Shown here: piece by piece, positions 16,919 through 29,014 of the stretch
How the letters are laid out: the number at the start of each line of letters is the position of its first letter
How positions within the stretch are numbered: the stretch's first letter is position 1
Origin: Rubrivivax sp.
Lineage (GTDB): Bacteria; Pseudomonadota; Gammaproteobacteria; Burkholderiales; Burkholderiaceae_C
DNA: 64,000 bases
NCBI GenBank assembly: GCA_022843905.1
Contig: JALHMT010000013.1
Span: 1-64,000 of the forward strand
Reading direction: 5' to 3'
Translations under genes and position numbers: made by a program
The notes under the pieces: model-generated
Seen by the model: the letters and a program-made list of their open reading frames with translations, nothing else
Told to the model about the DNA's origin: nothing
Database searches by the model: none

Positions 16919-18928
16919 ATGGGACAACCCGGCACCACTTCTTCAGCGTCAGGCGTCGCCTCGACACGCGCGCGCCATGGCGGCTCGACCGATACCGTCA
17001 GCGACTTCTTCCGCTACCACGGCATCTGGGCGCCCGGCGTGCGTCTGTTCCGCTCGATCGGATTTCGCGCCAAGGCGCTGGTCATCACGGCCGGATTCGC
17101 GCTGCCCATCGCCGTGCTGGCGTACAGCTACTTCACCGACAAGGCTGCAGCCATCGAGTTCTCGGCCAGTGAGCGCCTGGGCGTCGAGTACCTGCGTGCG
17201 GCTGCGCCGGTGCTCCAGGCGCTGCAGCAACAGCGGCTTGCGGCCGTGCAGGCGGCGGTGTCGCCGGGCTCCTCGGCGGCGGCCGAGGAGGCAGCGGCCC
17301 GGGTGGCGACGGCCTTGACGGGCCTGGCCCGGGCCGAAGCCACCGCAGGCGTTTCGCTCAGCACCGGCAAGGCGCACGCCGACCTGCTGGGCAAGCTGAA
17401 GAACCTGCCCGCGCCCGGCGCTGCGCAGTCCGACATCGTCGCCCTGCTCGACGCGCACAACGACGCCATCGGTGCGGCCATGACCCTGGTCACGACCGCG
17501 ACCGACAACTCGAACCTCACGCTCGACCCCGACATCGACACCTACTACCTGATGGACGCGTCGACCGCGGCGCTGCCCGGCCTGGCCGAGGCGGTCTCGC
17601 GCGTCCAGGCCATGGCCGCGGCGGCGTCGGGGCGCCCCGAGATCGACGCCAAGCTGCAGCGCCCGATGAACGACCAGGCGCTGATCGCTTCCCTGATGGA
17701 CCAGCGCTGGGCGGGTGACGTCGGCAAGGTGCTGCCTTTGCACCCGGATGTGAACGAGGCCTTCCAGGTCCAGGCGGTGCGCAAGGCGCTGGCCGAACTG
17801 CTGCAGGCGGCCGGTTCGGCGTCGGACGTCGGGCGCTTGCCGGCGACCGCCGCCGAGTTCAATCCCCGCCTGTACACGGTGCTGGGCAAGACGGCCGACA
17901 AGCTCGACCAGCTGATCGCCGCGCGCGTGGCGCGGCTGGAGAGCGCCCGCAACATGACCACGCTGGTGCTGCTGCTGAGCCTTGTGGCCGTGCTGTACCT
18001 GTTCCTGTCGTTCCAGAAGGTGCTCGACGGCGGGCTGCGCGAAGTGGCCTTCCACATCGAGTCGATGCGCGACGGTGACCTCACGACCTCGCCCAGCGCC
18101 TGGGGCGCCGATGAAGCCGCCTCCCTGATGAACACGGTGGTCGCGATGCAGGTGTCGCTGCGGCGCATCGTGTCGCACGTGCGCGGCGCCTCCGACAACA
18201 TCGTCCATGCCAGCGATCAGATCGCCAGCGGATCGATGGACCTGTCGTCGCGCACCGAACATGCGGCGGCCAACCTCGAGCAGTCGGCCTCGGCGATGGA
18301 GCAGATCTCGGCCACGGTCAAGCAGACGGCCGACGCCGCACTGAAGGCGGCGGAGATCGCACGCCGGAACTCAGAGGCGGCGGCGCGCGGTGGCGAGGTC
18401 ATCGGCACCATGGTCACCACCATGGACGGCATCCATGCCTCGTCGCAGCGCATCGGCGACATCGTCGGCACCATCGACGCCATCGCCTTCCAGACCAACA
18501 TCCTGGCGCTCAATGCGGCCGTGGAAGCGGCGCGTGCAGGCGACTCGGGCCGTGGATTTGCCGTCGTCGCCAGCGAAGTGCGCGGCCTGGCCATGCGCTC
18601 AGCGGCTGCGGCCAGGGAGATCAAGCAGCTGATCCACTCCAGTGTCGCCCAGGTCACGTCGGGCACCGACGTGGCGCGGCAGGCCGGCTCGGCCATCGCC
18701 GAGATCGTCGCCCAGGCCGGTCGCGTCGACGAGCTGATGGCGGCCATCTCCACCAGCGCGCGCGAGCAGGCCTCGGGCGTGCAGCAGACCACGCTGGCGG
18801 TGCACGACATGGACAGCGCCACGCAGCAGAACGCCGCACTGGTCGAGCAGACCGCCGCCGCGGCAGCGTCGCTGCAGGAGCAGGCCGGCTCGCTGGCGGC
18901 CGAGGTGGCGCGCTTCAAGCTGGCGTGA
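16919..18928 (+). CDS. Methyl-accepting chemotaxis protein
   Basis: Second MCP: '[58 protein letters not shown]'; long periplasmic domain. Confidence 0.92.
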   Translation: MGQPGTTSSASGVASTRARHGGSTDTVSDFFRYHGIWAPGVRLFRSIGFRAKALVITAGFALPIAVLAYSYFTDKAAAIEFSASERLGVEYLRAAAPVLQALQQQRLAAVQAAVSPGSSAAAEEAAARVATALTGLARAEATAGVSLSTGKAHADLLGKLKNLPAPGAAQSDIVALLDAHNDAIGAAMTLVTTATDNSNLTLDPDIDTYYLMDASTAALPGLAEAVSRVQAMAAAASGRPEIDAKLQRPMNDQALIASLMDQRWAGDVGKVLPLHPDVNEAFQVQAVRKALAELLQAAGSASDVGRLPATAAEFNPRLYTVLGKTADKLDQLIAARVARLESARNMTTLVLLLSLVAVLYLFLSFQKVLDGGLREVAFHIESMRDGDLTTSPSAWGADEAASLMNTVVAMQVSLRRIVSHVRGASDNIVHASDQIASGSMDLSSRTEHAAANLEQSASAMEQISATVKQTADAALKAAEIARRNSEAAARGGEVIGTMVTTMDGIHASSQRIGDIVGTIDAIAFQTNILALNAAVEAARAGDSGRGFAVVASEVRGLAMRSAAAAREIKQLIHSSVAQVTSGTDVARQAGSAIAEIVAQAGRVDELMAAISTSAREQASGVQQTTLAVHDMDSATQQNAALVEQTAAAAASLQEQAGSLAAEVARFKLA

Positions 18929-19054
18929 GCGCGGCGCGACGCGGGGTTCGATGAGCAGGGATGCGCGGTCCGGCCGCGCCCCTGGCGGAGCAGCCCGGCG
19001 CCGGTCACACTCGGGGATCACCAGCTGACGGCCGCTGCACCGGCCGGAACCGAC

Positions 19055-19528
19055 ATGGTCATGCCCACTGTGAACCTCGGCGACGTGTCGCACGCCATCC
19101 AGCTGGCGTTGGCGCCGGTCTTCCTGCTGACCGGCATTGCCGGCATCCTCAACGTGATGGCAGGGCGCCTGGCCCGCATCATCGACCGCGGCCGGCACCT
19201 GGCCGAGCACCCCGTGGCCCCCGACGCGGTCCATGCCGCGACCGTGCGGGTCGAGCACCGGAGCCTGGAGCAGCGGCGTCACCTGGCCAGTGCGGCGATC
19301 ACGGCCTGCACCCTGTCGGCGCTGCTGGTGTGCATGGTGATCGCGGCGCTGTTCGTCGAGGTGCTGCTGCAGTTCGACCTGAAGTGGCTGGTCGGCCTGC
19401 TGTTCACCGGCTCGACGCTGGCCCTGGTGGCCGGGCTGGCCTATTTCCTGCGCGAGGTGCATCTGGCCACACGCACGGTTCGCTTCAGCCTGTCGGACGC
19501 CACCGCCGGGCACGAACGGCCGAAGTGA
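19055..19528 (+). CDS. DUF2721-family membrane protein
   Basis: 'LALAPVFLLTGIAGILNVMAGRLARIIDRGRHL' plus three hydrophobic helices; family architecture recalled, not searched. Confidence 0.7.
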   Translation: MVMPTVNLGDVSHAIQLALAPVFLLTGIAGILNVMAGRLARIIDRGRHLAEHPVAPDAVHAATVRVEHRSLEQRRHLASAAITACTLSALLVCMVIAALFVEVLLQFDLKWLVGLLFTGSTLALVAGLAYFLREVHLATRTVRFSLSDATAGHERPK

Positions 19529-19549
19529 GCCGGACTCCGGGTCGAGCGT

Positions 19550-19954
19550 TCACTCGTTCCTGAACAGGCCCTTGGCCTTCATGCGCTGCAGCCGCGTGCG
19601 CTGGGGCGGGGGCCCGGGCGTGGGCGGCGGCGGTGGCGGCAATGCGGCTGGGACCGGCATCAGGTCGCCGTCCAGCACCTCGGTCAGCACCGGCAGTTCG
19701 CGCACCGCGTCGCGCAGTTCACGCAGGAAGTTTTCGTAGGCCCCGGGGTCGAGCGGGGACGCCGGGGCGGCCGTGTCGGCCTCGCCCTGGCGGGCGTGGT
19801 GGTCGATGCGCAGGCGCTCCCAGACCAGCCCGCTGGCCGCCAGCTGACGCAGCCGCTCTTCCCGCGAGGCATCGCTGCCGATGGCGCACAGCGCCGCGTG
19901 CAGCTCCGGCTGCACCTCGCTGTCGACATCAAGCTGCAGGCGGATCGCGGCCAC
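19550..19954 (-). CDS. Hypothetical 134-aa protein with polyproline C-terminal tail, downstream of the ParM-like gene
   Basis: GTG start (MAAIRLQLDVDSEVQPELHAALCAIGSDASREERLRQLAASGLVWERLRIDHHARQG..) ending 'ALPPPPPPTPGPPPQRTRLQRMKAKGLFRNE'; 38 bp after the ParM-like stop, same strand. Confidence 0.65.
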   Translation of the reverse strand: MAAIRLQLDVDSEVQPELHAALCAIGSDASREERLRQLAASGLVWERLRIDHHARQGEADTAAPASPLDPGAYENFLRELRDAVRELPVLTEVLDGDLMPVPAALPPPPPPTPGPPPQRTRLQRMKAKGLFRNE

Positions 19955-19992
19955 GGCGGCCAGGCGAAGCGGAGCAGGCCGTTGCGCCGGGC

Positions 19993-21141
19993 TCAGGCGC
20001 CGGCCGCGGGTTCCTCGGCCATCGCCTCGCCGATGAGCTGGAAGCCGCGCACGTTGGCCTCCATCGGGTCGGGCATGATGAACACGGGAATGGCCGGGAA
20101 GCGGCGCGCCAGCACGTCGCGGTAGCGCTCGGGATGGCCGCCCACCAGCACCATCAGGTCGATGATCTCGTGGGCGTCGCGCAGGCCGTCGACCATGCGG
20201 TTGATCGAGTCCTCGACCACCGTCATGATCACCGGCTCGAAGGGATGCAGGTCGTGCGCCACGCCCGCCAGCTTGACCGGCTGGCCGTGGCGCAGGGCGT
20301 CGTTGATGCGCGGCAGCACGGCCGGGCCCAGCGGGCGGCCCACCTCGGCCACCAGCGAGTCGAGCACCGAACGCACGACGCGGTGGCGCCCGGCGTCGGA
20401 CGCCGCGCCGCTGGCCCGCGGGTTGATGCTGCCCTGCTGGATCAGCAGCCAGTCCAGCGTGTGCTCGCCGGGGTCGACCATCAGCACCGCCAGGTCGTCC
20501 AGCGCTTCGCCCGACGGCAGCGGCTTCAGGGCGCCCGGGGTGCGGGCGATCAGTGCATTGAGCGCGTCCAGGTGCTCGTCCAGCGCTGCATAGCCGCCCA
20601 TCGGCTGCGCCTGCACCAGCACGCGTTCGACGTGCAGGTGCTTGCCGCTGCCGACGTCGATGTCGCCTTCGAAGCGCGAGCGCAGGTAGTCGCGCCGCTT
20701 GGCGTCGTTGTACTGGTTGACGGGCAGCCCCAGCACCAGCACGTCGACCCGCGGGTCGCCGGCTTCGAGCATGTAGCGCAACGCGCCCTTGGTCAGCGCC
20801 TCGTAGATGGCGCCGCGGTAGAACTCGTCGGTCACGTCGCGGCCGAAGCTGCCGCCGGCCTGTGCCAGGCCGACGTCGCGGCCGACTTCGTAGTGGGCGC
20901 CGCCCACCGGCACGTCGAAGGTGTCGCGACGGCGCGTGCCCAGCGTGCGCACCGCGCTCGCGTCGGCGGGAATGGCCATCGACGGAAAGCTGATGAACGA
21001 CACGCCGTCGCCTTCTCTCACGCTGGCCTTCACCAGGCCGAAGCCGACGTCGATGGCGCGCACCACCGGCGCGGCCGCGGATGAAGCGGTCCCCGCGGCG
21101 GAGATCACTTCGCGGAGCTTGGGCTTGGGCAGGTTGGGCAT
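19993..21141 (-). CDS. ParM/StbA-like (PRTRC protein D-like) actin-type ATPase
   Basis: 382 aa from MPNLPKPKLREV; 'VRAIDVGFGLVKAS' (phosphate-1), 'VLMVDPGEHTLDWLLIQQG' (phosphate-2), 'IIDLMVLVGGHPERYRDVLARRFP' (adenosine motif). Confidence 0.82.
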   Translation of the reverse strand: MPNLPKPKLREVISAAGTASSAAAPVVRAIDVGFGLVKASVREGDGVSFISFPSMAIPADASAVRTLGTRRRDTFDVPVGGAHYEVGRDVGLAQAGGSFGRDVTDEFYRGAIYEALTKGALRYMLEAGDPRVDVLVLGLPVNQYNDAKRRDYLRSRFEGDIDVGSGKHLHVERVLVQAQPMGGYAALDEHLDALNALIARTPGALKPLPSGEALDDLAVLMVDPGEHTLDWLLIQQGSINPRASGAASDAGRHRVVRSVLDSLVAEVGRPLGPAVLPRINDALRHGQPVKLAGVAHDLHPFEPVIMTVVEDSINRMVDGLRDAHEIIDLMVLVGGHPERYRDVLARRFPAIPVFIMPDPMEANVRGFQLIGEAMAEEPAAGA

Positions 21142-21242
21142 GGGGAGGGTTCCGGGGGTTGAGGAGGCAGGACACCGCGGCGCGAGCCGCTCCCGGACAT
21201 CCTGGAAGCACCGGCGCGGCGGGCGTGGGCCCGTCGCCACGC

Positions 21243-21304
21243 GCACACAAGGGTCGAGTCTGCTGGCGGCCTGCCGGCGCTCTTGTGTGCAAGGGTGTGC
21301 AACG
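21243..21304. repeat. Inverted and direct short repeats upstream of the ParM-like gene (candidate centromere/operator)
   Basis: GCACACAAG (21243-21251) / CTTGTGTGC (21282-21290) inverted repeat; tandem GTGTGCAAGG-GTGTGCAACG (21285-21304). Confidence 0.4.
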
Positions 21305-21477
21305 CGGCCCAGCGGCGAGGCCCCTGGTCGAAGCATCGACAGGGATCTGCAGGGCGTGCTGCCGCGTCGGGACCGCCGTGAACGCGCCGCGGGCACGCTG
21401 CATGGCGAAACACATCGGCACCGCCCGACACCGCCGCGAACCCGGAGATGTTCGCGCGGCGGCGCCCAGATCTTCGG

Positions 21478-22425
21478 TCAGGCCCGGCGGCCGGCCTCCA
21501 CCAGCTTGACCAGCGCGTGCAGCGTCTGGTTCACCGGCGTGGCGATGCCCAGCGCCGCGCCGCGCCGGGCGACGTGGCCGTTCAGGTGGTCGATCTCGCT
21601 GGGTTTGCATCGCGCCATGTCCTGAGCGGTGGACGACAGCTGCGCCGGCATGGCCAGCGCGATGCGCTCCATGGCCAGCAGTGCGTCTTCCAGCTTCAGC
21701 GCATGGCCCTCGGCGTTGGCCACCGCGACGACCTCGCGCACGGCGGCGCGCTGCACTTCGCGGATGGCTGGCAGCGACGCCATCGTGCCGTAGGGCAGCT
21801 GCGCCAGCCCCGAGATGGCGTTGTAGGCGCAGTTCACCATCAGCTTGCTCCACAGCTCGACCATCACCTCGGGCGAGATGCGCACCGCCACCTGGGCGCC
21901 GGCGAAGAGGTCGACCACGTCCTGCAACCGGCGCTGCAGGGCGCCGTCGGCGGCCGCCGCAGCGTTCAGCGGGCCGATCACGAGGTCGCCGCGGCCATGG
22001 TGCTGCACCACGCCGGGCCCCGGCATGGCGGTGGCCACGTAGACCACGGCAGGCACCACCGCCTGCGTGAGGTGGCGGGACAGCGTCTGGGCGTTGTCCA
22101 CGCCGTTCTGCAGGCTCAGCACCAGGGCGTCGTCGTCCAGCAGCGGAGCGAGTTCCTGCCCCACCGCTTCGGTGTCGGGTGACTTCACGCAGAACAGCAC
22201 CAGATCGGCGCCTCGCACGGCGGCCAGGGCCGTGCTGGCGGCCAGCGGCAAACGGTGCGTGCTGCCGCCCATCTGCAACTGCAGGCCTTCGGCCTCGATC
22301 GCCTCGACGTGGGGCGCACGTCCGATCAGCGTCACGGCATGGCCGGCCCGCGCCAGCATGGCGCCATAGAAGCTGCCGACGGCGCCGGCGCCGACGACGG
22401 CGATGGATCGAAAGGGCTGGCTCAA
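21478..22425 (-). CDS. panE: 2-dehydropantoate 2-reductase family protein
   Basis: 'IAVVGAGAVGSFYGAMLARAGHAVTLIGR', 'LVLFCVKSPDTEAV', 'LSLQNGVDN', 'MVELWSKLMVNCAYNAISGLAQ'. Confidence 0.87.
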   Translation of the reverse strand: MSQPFRSIAVVGAGAVGSFYGAMLARAGHAVTLIGRAPHVEAIEAEGLQLQMGGSTHRLPLAASTALAAVRGADLVLFCVKSPDTEAVGQELAPLLDDDALVLSLQNGVDNAQTLSRHLTQAVVPAVVYVATAMPGPGVVQHHGRGDLVIGPLNAAAAADGALQRRLQDVVDLFAGAQVAVRISPEVMVELWSKLMVNCAYNAISGLAQLPYGTMASLPAIREVQRAAVREVVAVANAEGHALKLEDALLAMERIALAMPAQLSSTAQDMARCKPSEIDHLNGHVARRGAALGIATPVNQTLHALVKLVEAGRRA

Positions 22426-22498
22426 GGTACGGGCTCCACGGGCGGGTGACTGGGGTTCGATGCGAAGTATGCCGGCCTGCGGTGGGGTCGGCGCTTGA

Positions 22499-23689
<1,191 letters not shown>

Positions 23690-23823
23690 GTGACCGCGTC
23701 CAGCAGCTTCGAGACCGATCTTGACCTGAAGCAAGCCGACAAAGGCCCTTCAGGGGTGACCATGCATGATGCAGTCCCGCAGGGCCACGTCGGCGCAACG
23801 CGGGGCCGCCTGGAGATGCATCG

Positions 23824-24249
23824 ATGAAGAAGCTGCTGGTCCCGATCGACGGTTCGCCCTGCGCCGAGCGCGCGCTGGCGCAAGCGCTGGCCGACCTGCA
23901 GCGTGCGCCCGGCGGCACGCTGCACCTGCTGAACGTGCAGGCGCCGCTGGTGCAGCCCTGGCCGAGCCGGCTGGTGTCGCCGGAGATGATCGCCGACGAG
24001 CGCCGCGAAGAAGGTCAGAAGCTGCTGGCGCCCCTGCAGGCGCTCGCCGCCGAGGCCGGCGTGCCCTGCACGCTGCACGTGCGCATCGGCCAGCCGGCCG
24101 AGCAGATCGCCGCCTGCGTGGCCGACAGCGGCTGCGACGCCGTGGTCATGGGCACGCGCGGCATGGGCGCGGTGGCGGGCCTGATGCTGGGCTCGGTGGC
24201 CACGCGGGTCGTGCATGCGGTGCAGGTGCCGGTGACGCTGGTGAAGTGA
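23824..24249 (+). CDS. Universal stress protein (UspA family)
   Basis: 'KKLLVPIDGSPCAERALAQALADL..CDAVVMGTRGMGAVAGLMLGSVATRVVHAVQVPVTLVK'. Confidence 0.92.
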   Translation: MKKLLVPIDGSPCAERALAQALADLQRAPGGTLHLLNVQAPLVQPWPSRLVSPEMIADERREEGQKLLAPLQALAAEAGVPCTLHVRIGQPAEQIAACVADSGCDAVVMGTRGMGAVAGLMLGSVATRVVHAVQVPVTLVK

Positions 24250-24308
24250 CACAGGCCGCGGGCCCGCGGCCTCACATGCACAGGCCGCGGGCCTGAGGCC
24301 TCACAGGC
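24250..24308. terminator. Tandem palindromic element between converging uspA-like and lactate permease genes (candidate bidirectional terminator)
   Basis: Perfect 20-bp palindrome AGGCCGCGGGCCCGCGGCCT (24253-24272), then near-copy CAGGCC-GCG-GGCCTG (24281-24295) and TGAGGCCTCA (24294-24303). Confidence 0.5.
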
Positions 24309-25854
24309 GCAGCACCAGCGCCACCAGCGCGCCGCCCAGTGCCAGGTAGAGCAGGCAGGGCCACAGCGTGCGCCGCAGGATCTGTGCCTCGCGGCCGGCC
24401 AGGCCGACCGTGGCTGCACCTGCCACGATGTTGTGCGGGCAGACGATGTTGCCGATGGCCGCACCGACACCCTGCGCTGCCAGCAGCATCGCCACCGGCA
24501 GGCCCAGGGCCTGCGCCGTCTGCGCCTGCAATGAACTGAAGAGCACGTTCGAGGCCGTGGCCGACCCGGTGACGAAACTGCCCAGCGCGCCCAGTGCCGG
24601 CGCCACCAGCGGCCAGGCCTGGCCGAGGCCGGCCACGGCGGCCTGCTCCAGCGCCGCCACCATGCCGGCATGCAGCAGCAGCCGCGACAGGCACAGCATG
24701 GCCAGCAGCGCCGCGCTCACCGGCAGCAGGCGGCGCAGCGCCTCGGCCAGCGGCGGCCCCAGATCGCGCAGCGGCACGCCCTGCAGGCGCGCGCCCAGCA
24801 GCAGCGCGGCGAAGAGCAGGGTGCCCGGGTGCAGCAGCGGCTGCAGCCGCCCGCTGTACTGTTCCCACAGCCGCCACTGCAGCACCACTTCCCCGAGCGC
24901 CGCGGACAGCGGCGGCACGGCCCGCGTGAGCAGCACCAGGCCGATCAGCACGGCATAGGGCCAGAGCGCGCGCCGCAGGTCGGCCTTTTCGCTGGCGGCG
25001 CTGGCAGCCGCGGGCGTGGCGTCGCCACGGCGGCGCCAGTGCAGCACGGCCAGCACCGCGGCAGCGCTGACCAGCGCCGCGCCCAGCGTCGCCAGTTCCG
25101 GCCCCAGCAGGGCGGCCAGGGCCAGCGCGGGCAGCAGGAAGGCCGCTGCCGCCAGCGCCGCCCAGCCCAGGCCCAGCCGGCCGATGCCGGCCGCCGAGAC
25201 GCTGCGCACGAAAAACGCCATCAGCACGCCGCCCAGCGCGGCGTGCAGGGCGGCACTGCGCCAGGCGATGGCGATGGCGTCCTCGCCGGTCAGCGCGGCC
25301 TGCACCAGCACCGGCGTGCCCAGCGCGCCGAAGCTGACGCCGGCGGCATGGCCCACCAGGGCCAGCACCACGGCCTGCAGCGGCGGCACGCCCAGGCCGA
25401 CCAGGATGGGCGCGGCCAGCGCCACCGGCGTGCCGAAGCCGGCCGCGCCTTCGAAGAACAGCGCCAGGCACCAGCCCACCAGCAGCGCCTGCAGCGGCGC
25501 CTGCCGGCTGACGCGGCCCAGCCCTGCGCGCAGCGCGTCGATGGCGCCGCAGCGCTGCTGGTGCGCGTGCAGCGCCAGTGCCGGCAGCAGGATCCACAGG
25601 ATGCCGACCGTCAGGAACAGGCCCTCGGCGGCCACGCCGACATGGCGGGCCGGCGCGCTGACGGAGGCGCCGCCGGCGGTCACGATCGGTTCGCCGAAAT
25701 CGAACAGCATCAGCGCCAGCCCCCAGGCCAGCGCCAGGCCGGCGCTGCCGGACCGCGCGGCCGACCACTGCAGGCCCAGCATCAGGCCCAGCACCCCGGC
25801 GATGGGGGCGGCCGCGGCGGCGGCCAGCAGCCAGGGCTGTGCGTCGATCGGCAT
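24301..25854 (-). CDS. lctP: L-lactate permease family transporter
   Basis: ~12 hydrophobic segments; 'FEGAAGFGTPVALAAPILVGLGVPPLQAVVLALVGHAAGVSFGALGTPV', 'GSFVTGSATASNVLFSSLQAQTA'. Confidence 0.88.
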   Translation of the reverse strand: MPIDAQPWLLAAAAAAPIAGVLGLMLGLQWSAARSGSAGLALAWGLALMLFDFGEPIVTAGGASVSAPARHVGVAAEGLFLTVGILWILLPALALHAHQQRCGAIDALRAGLGRVSRQAPLQALLVGWCLALFFEGAAGFGTPVALAAPILVGLGVPPLQAVVLALVGHAAGVSFGALGTPVLVQAALTGEDAIAIAWRSAALHAALGGVLMAFFVRSVSAAGIGRLGLGWAALAAAAFLLPALALAALLGPELATLGAALVSAAAVLAVLHWRRRGDATPAAASAASEKADLRRALWPYAVLIGLVLLTRAVPPLSAALGEVVLQWRLWEQYSGRLQPLLHPGTLLFAALLLGARLQGVPLRDLGPPLAEALRRLLPVSAALLAMLCLSRLLLHAGMVAALEQAAVAGLGQAWPLVAPALGALGSFVTGSATASNVLFSSLQAQTAQALGLPVAMLLAAQGVGAAIGNIVCPHNIVAGAATVGLAGREAQILRRTLWPCLLYLALGGALVALVLRL

Positions 25855-25899
25855 CGGCAGGGAAGGGATAGCTGCCGGTTCAGCGCGGCACCGGCCGCA

Positions 25900-26904
25900 T
25901 CACACCAGGCGCTCCACCGACACTGCGTGCAGCGGCCGGCCCTGGGTCTCGAAGGCGTCGATGTTGGCCAGCGTGGTCTCGGCGATGGCACGCAGCGCGT
26001 CTTCGGTGAAGAAGGCCTGGTGGCCGGTGACGATGACGTTGGGGAAGGTCAGCAGCCGCGCGAAGACGTCGTCGCGGATGGCCTGGCCCGAGAGGTCGCG
26101 GAAGAACAGGTCGGCCTCTTCCTCGTAGACGTCCAGGCCCAGGCTGCCCAGCGCGCCCGACTTCAGCGACACGATGACGGCCGGCGTGTCGACCACCGCG
26201 CCGCGGCTGGTGTTGATGAGCATGGCGCCGGGCTTCATCTGCGCCAGCGCCGCGGCGTCGATGAGATGGTGCGTCTGCGGCGTCAGCGGGCAGTGCAGGC
26301 TGACGATGTCGCTGGCGCCCAGCAGTTCGGCCAGGCCCACGTACTGCAGGCCGCCGGCCTGGGCCTCGGGCGAAGGGCGCGGGTCGTGCGCCAGCACGCG
26401 GCAGCCGAAGCCCGCCATGATGCGCCAGAAGCACATGCCGATCTTGCCGGTGCCGATGATGCCCACCGTGCGGCCGAAGAGGTCGAAGCCCAGCAGCCCT
26501 TCGAGCGCGAAGTTGCCCTCGCGCACGCGGGCATGGGCACGGTGGATCTTGCGGTTCAGCGTGAGCACCAGCGCCGCCGTGTGCTCGGCCACCGCATGCG
26601 GCGAGTACTCGGGCACGCGGCCCACCATCAGGCCGAGCTGGGCGGCGGCTTGCAGGTCGACGTGGTTGAACCCGGCGCTGCGCAGCACCACCAGCCGCAC
26701 GCCCAGGGCGTGCAGCGCCTGCAGCACGCCGGCGTCGAGCTGGTCGTTGACGAAGGCGCACACCGCCTGCGAGCCGGCGGCGGTGGCCACCGAGCTGGCG
26801 TCCAGCCGGTGCTCCAGGAACACCAGATCGTGGGGGCCGCCGGCGGCCGCCGCGCTCAGGAACTGGCGGTCGTAGGGGCGGGTGCTGTAGACGGTGACGC
26901 GCAT
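25900..26904 (-). CDS. ldhA: D-lactate dehydrogenase-like 2-hydroxyacid dehydrogenase
   Basis: 'VYSTRPYDRQFL', 'RSAGFNHVDLQAAAQLGL', 'VGRVPEYSPHAVAEHTAALVLTLNRKIHRAHARVREGNFALEGLLGFDLFGRTVGIIGTGKIG'. Confidence 0.88.
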   Translation of the reverse strand: MRVTVYSTRPYDRQFLSAAAAGGPHDLVFLEHRLDASSVATAAGSQAVCAFVNDQLDAGVLQALHALGVRLVVLRSAGFNHVDLQAAAQLGLMVGRVPEYSPHAVAEHTAALVLTLNRKIHRAHARVREGNFALEGLLGFDLFGRTVGIIGTGKIGMCFWRIMAGFGCRVLAHDPRPSPEAQAGGLQYVGLAELLGASDIVSLHCPLTPQTHHLIDAAALAQMKPGAMLINTSRGAVVDTPAVIVSLKSGALGSLGLDVYEEEADLFFRDLSGQAIRDDVFARLLTFPNVIVTGHQAFFTEDALRAIAETTLANIDAFETQGRPLHAVSVERLV

Positions 26905-27010
26905 GAAAGGTCCGGTGGCGGGTTGCCTGCATCTTCGCCGATCCCCGCGCCGGGGCGTCGCAGGCCCTTTCGCTCTTGCGGCCTTGCAGTCCTTCAGCCG
27001 TGCAGGATCT

Positions 27011-28230
27011 TCAGGCCGTCGACGCGGTGCCAGCGCGGCCGTGCAGGGCAGCCAGCGCTGCGGTGAACATCGAGACCGGTGGTCGGTACAGCCCACGGCC
27101 GATCATGCCTGTCTCGCCGTCGGCGGCCAGCATGGCCAGCACCACCAGCGGCGCGGCGCCCTCGGCGACCACCCGCTGCGCGTCCACCCCGACCGGCCAG
27201 GCGCCGGGCAGCCCGGGGTGCGGCAGGGCCAGCAGCCGCCGTGACATCGCTTCGGGATCGCCCGACACGTCGTCGGGCAGGAAGGGCCCGAAGGCCGCCA
27301 GTGGTTCGGGCGCAAGGGCCAGCCGCTGTGCGCCCAGGCCCAGCAGGTCGATCACTGCGCTGTCGCCGATGGCTCCGGCCAGCGGCAGGGTGTCGGGCCG
27401 GCCCGGGAAGCGCGGGCCGACCAGGCGGTTGTCGCTGCAGGTCGTCCAGCGGTCGGGCGCGCCCGCCAGCGCGATGGCGAAACTCTCGCCGTTGCCGCCG
27501 GCGCGTGTCACCAGGCCGGGCCGGTCACCCCCTTCGGCCGCGCGCAGCAGCAGCGAGCAGGCGGCCATCCAGAGCGTCAGGAAGAACAGCGGGTTGCCGG
27601 CGGTGCCGTCGGCCACCGCGTCGTCGAGGCCCCGACTGCGCAGCCGGGCGACCCAGGTGGCGTTCGCGGCCGCCGTGCGGCTGTGCAGGTCGTCGCCCTC
27701 GGCCAGGCCGGCTGCGGCCAGTGGCAGCAGTTCCACCCCGCCGACACCGGCCAGCGCCCGCGCGAGCGCAGGCGCCAGCACCAGGTCGCGGTGGCGCAGC
27801 CGCTGCAGCACAGCCGCATCGCGCGAGCCGGCGCGCGTGTCGGGGCCACCCACCGTGGACACCGGGGCCCAGGTCTTCAGTGAGGTTCCTGCAGCGTCGT
27901 GCACGACGAACAGCGGCGTCGACGGCGTGACGATGGCCGCCAGCGGCGTGACGCAGCCCAGGGGCTGCGCCGGCTGCAGGTCGAGCCTGCCGTCGAGCAG
28001 CATCGCCTCGGCTTCGTCTTCGGTGGCGGCCCAGCCCTCGTGCAGGCAGCTCATCACCACCGACGAACGCAGCACCGGCGGCGGCCGACGTGCATCGCGC
28101 AGCGGCGGGCCGGCGTGCAGCAGCTGGTGGCGCTGCAGCCCCAGCGCCTGCGCGGCGGTGTCGATGCCGGCGCAGGCCGGGCGCACGGCGAGCAGCGCCG
28201 CCAGGGCGTCGAAGCGAGGCGGCGCCACCG

Positions 28231-28234
<4 letters not shown>
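27011..28234 (-). CDS. DUF1116 family protein (AllG/oxamate carbamoyltransferase-subunit-like)
   Basis: GTGA overlap with the livF stop; 'SSVVMSCLHEGWAATEDEAEAMLLDGRLDLQPAQPLGCVTPLAAIVTPSTPLFVVHD' and 'FAIALAG..WTTCSDNRLVGPRFPG..IGDSAVIDLLGLGAQRLAL'; family from memory. Confidence 0.72.
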
Positions 28235-28968
<734 letters not shown>

Positions 28969-29014
28969 CGGACGGCCCTCCGCGGCGTGAGCGCCTGGGC
29001 GCGGTCCGGCGTGC

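Noticed and set aside
24670-27066. 798-aa plus-strand ORF over lctP/ldhA
   Set aside because: Gln/Arg/His-rich antisense translation of two clearly recognisable genes.
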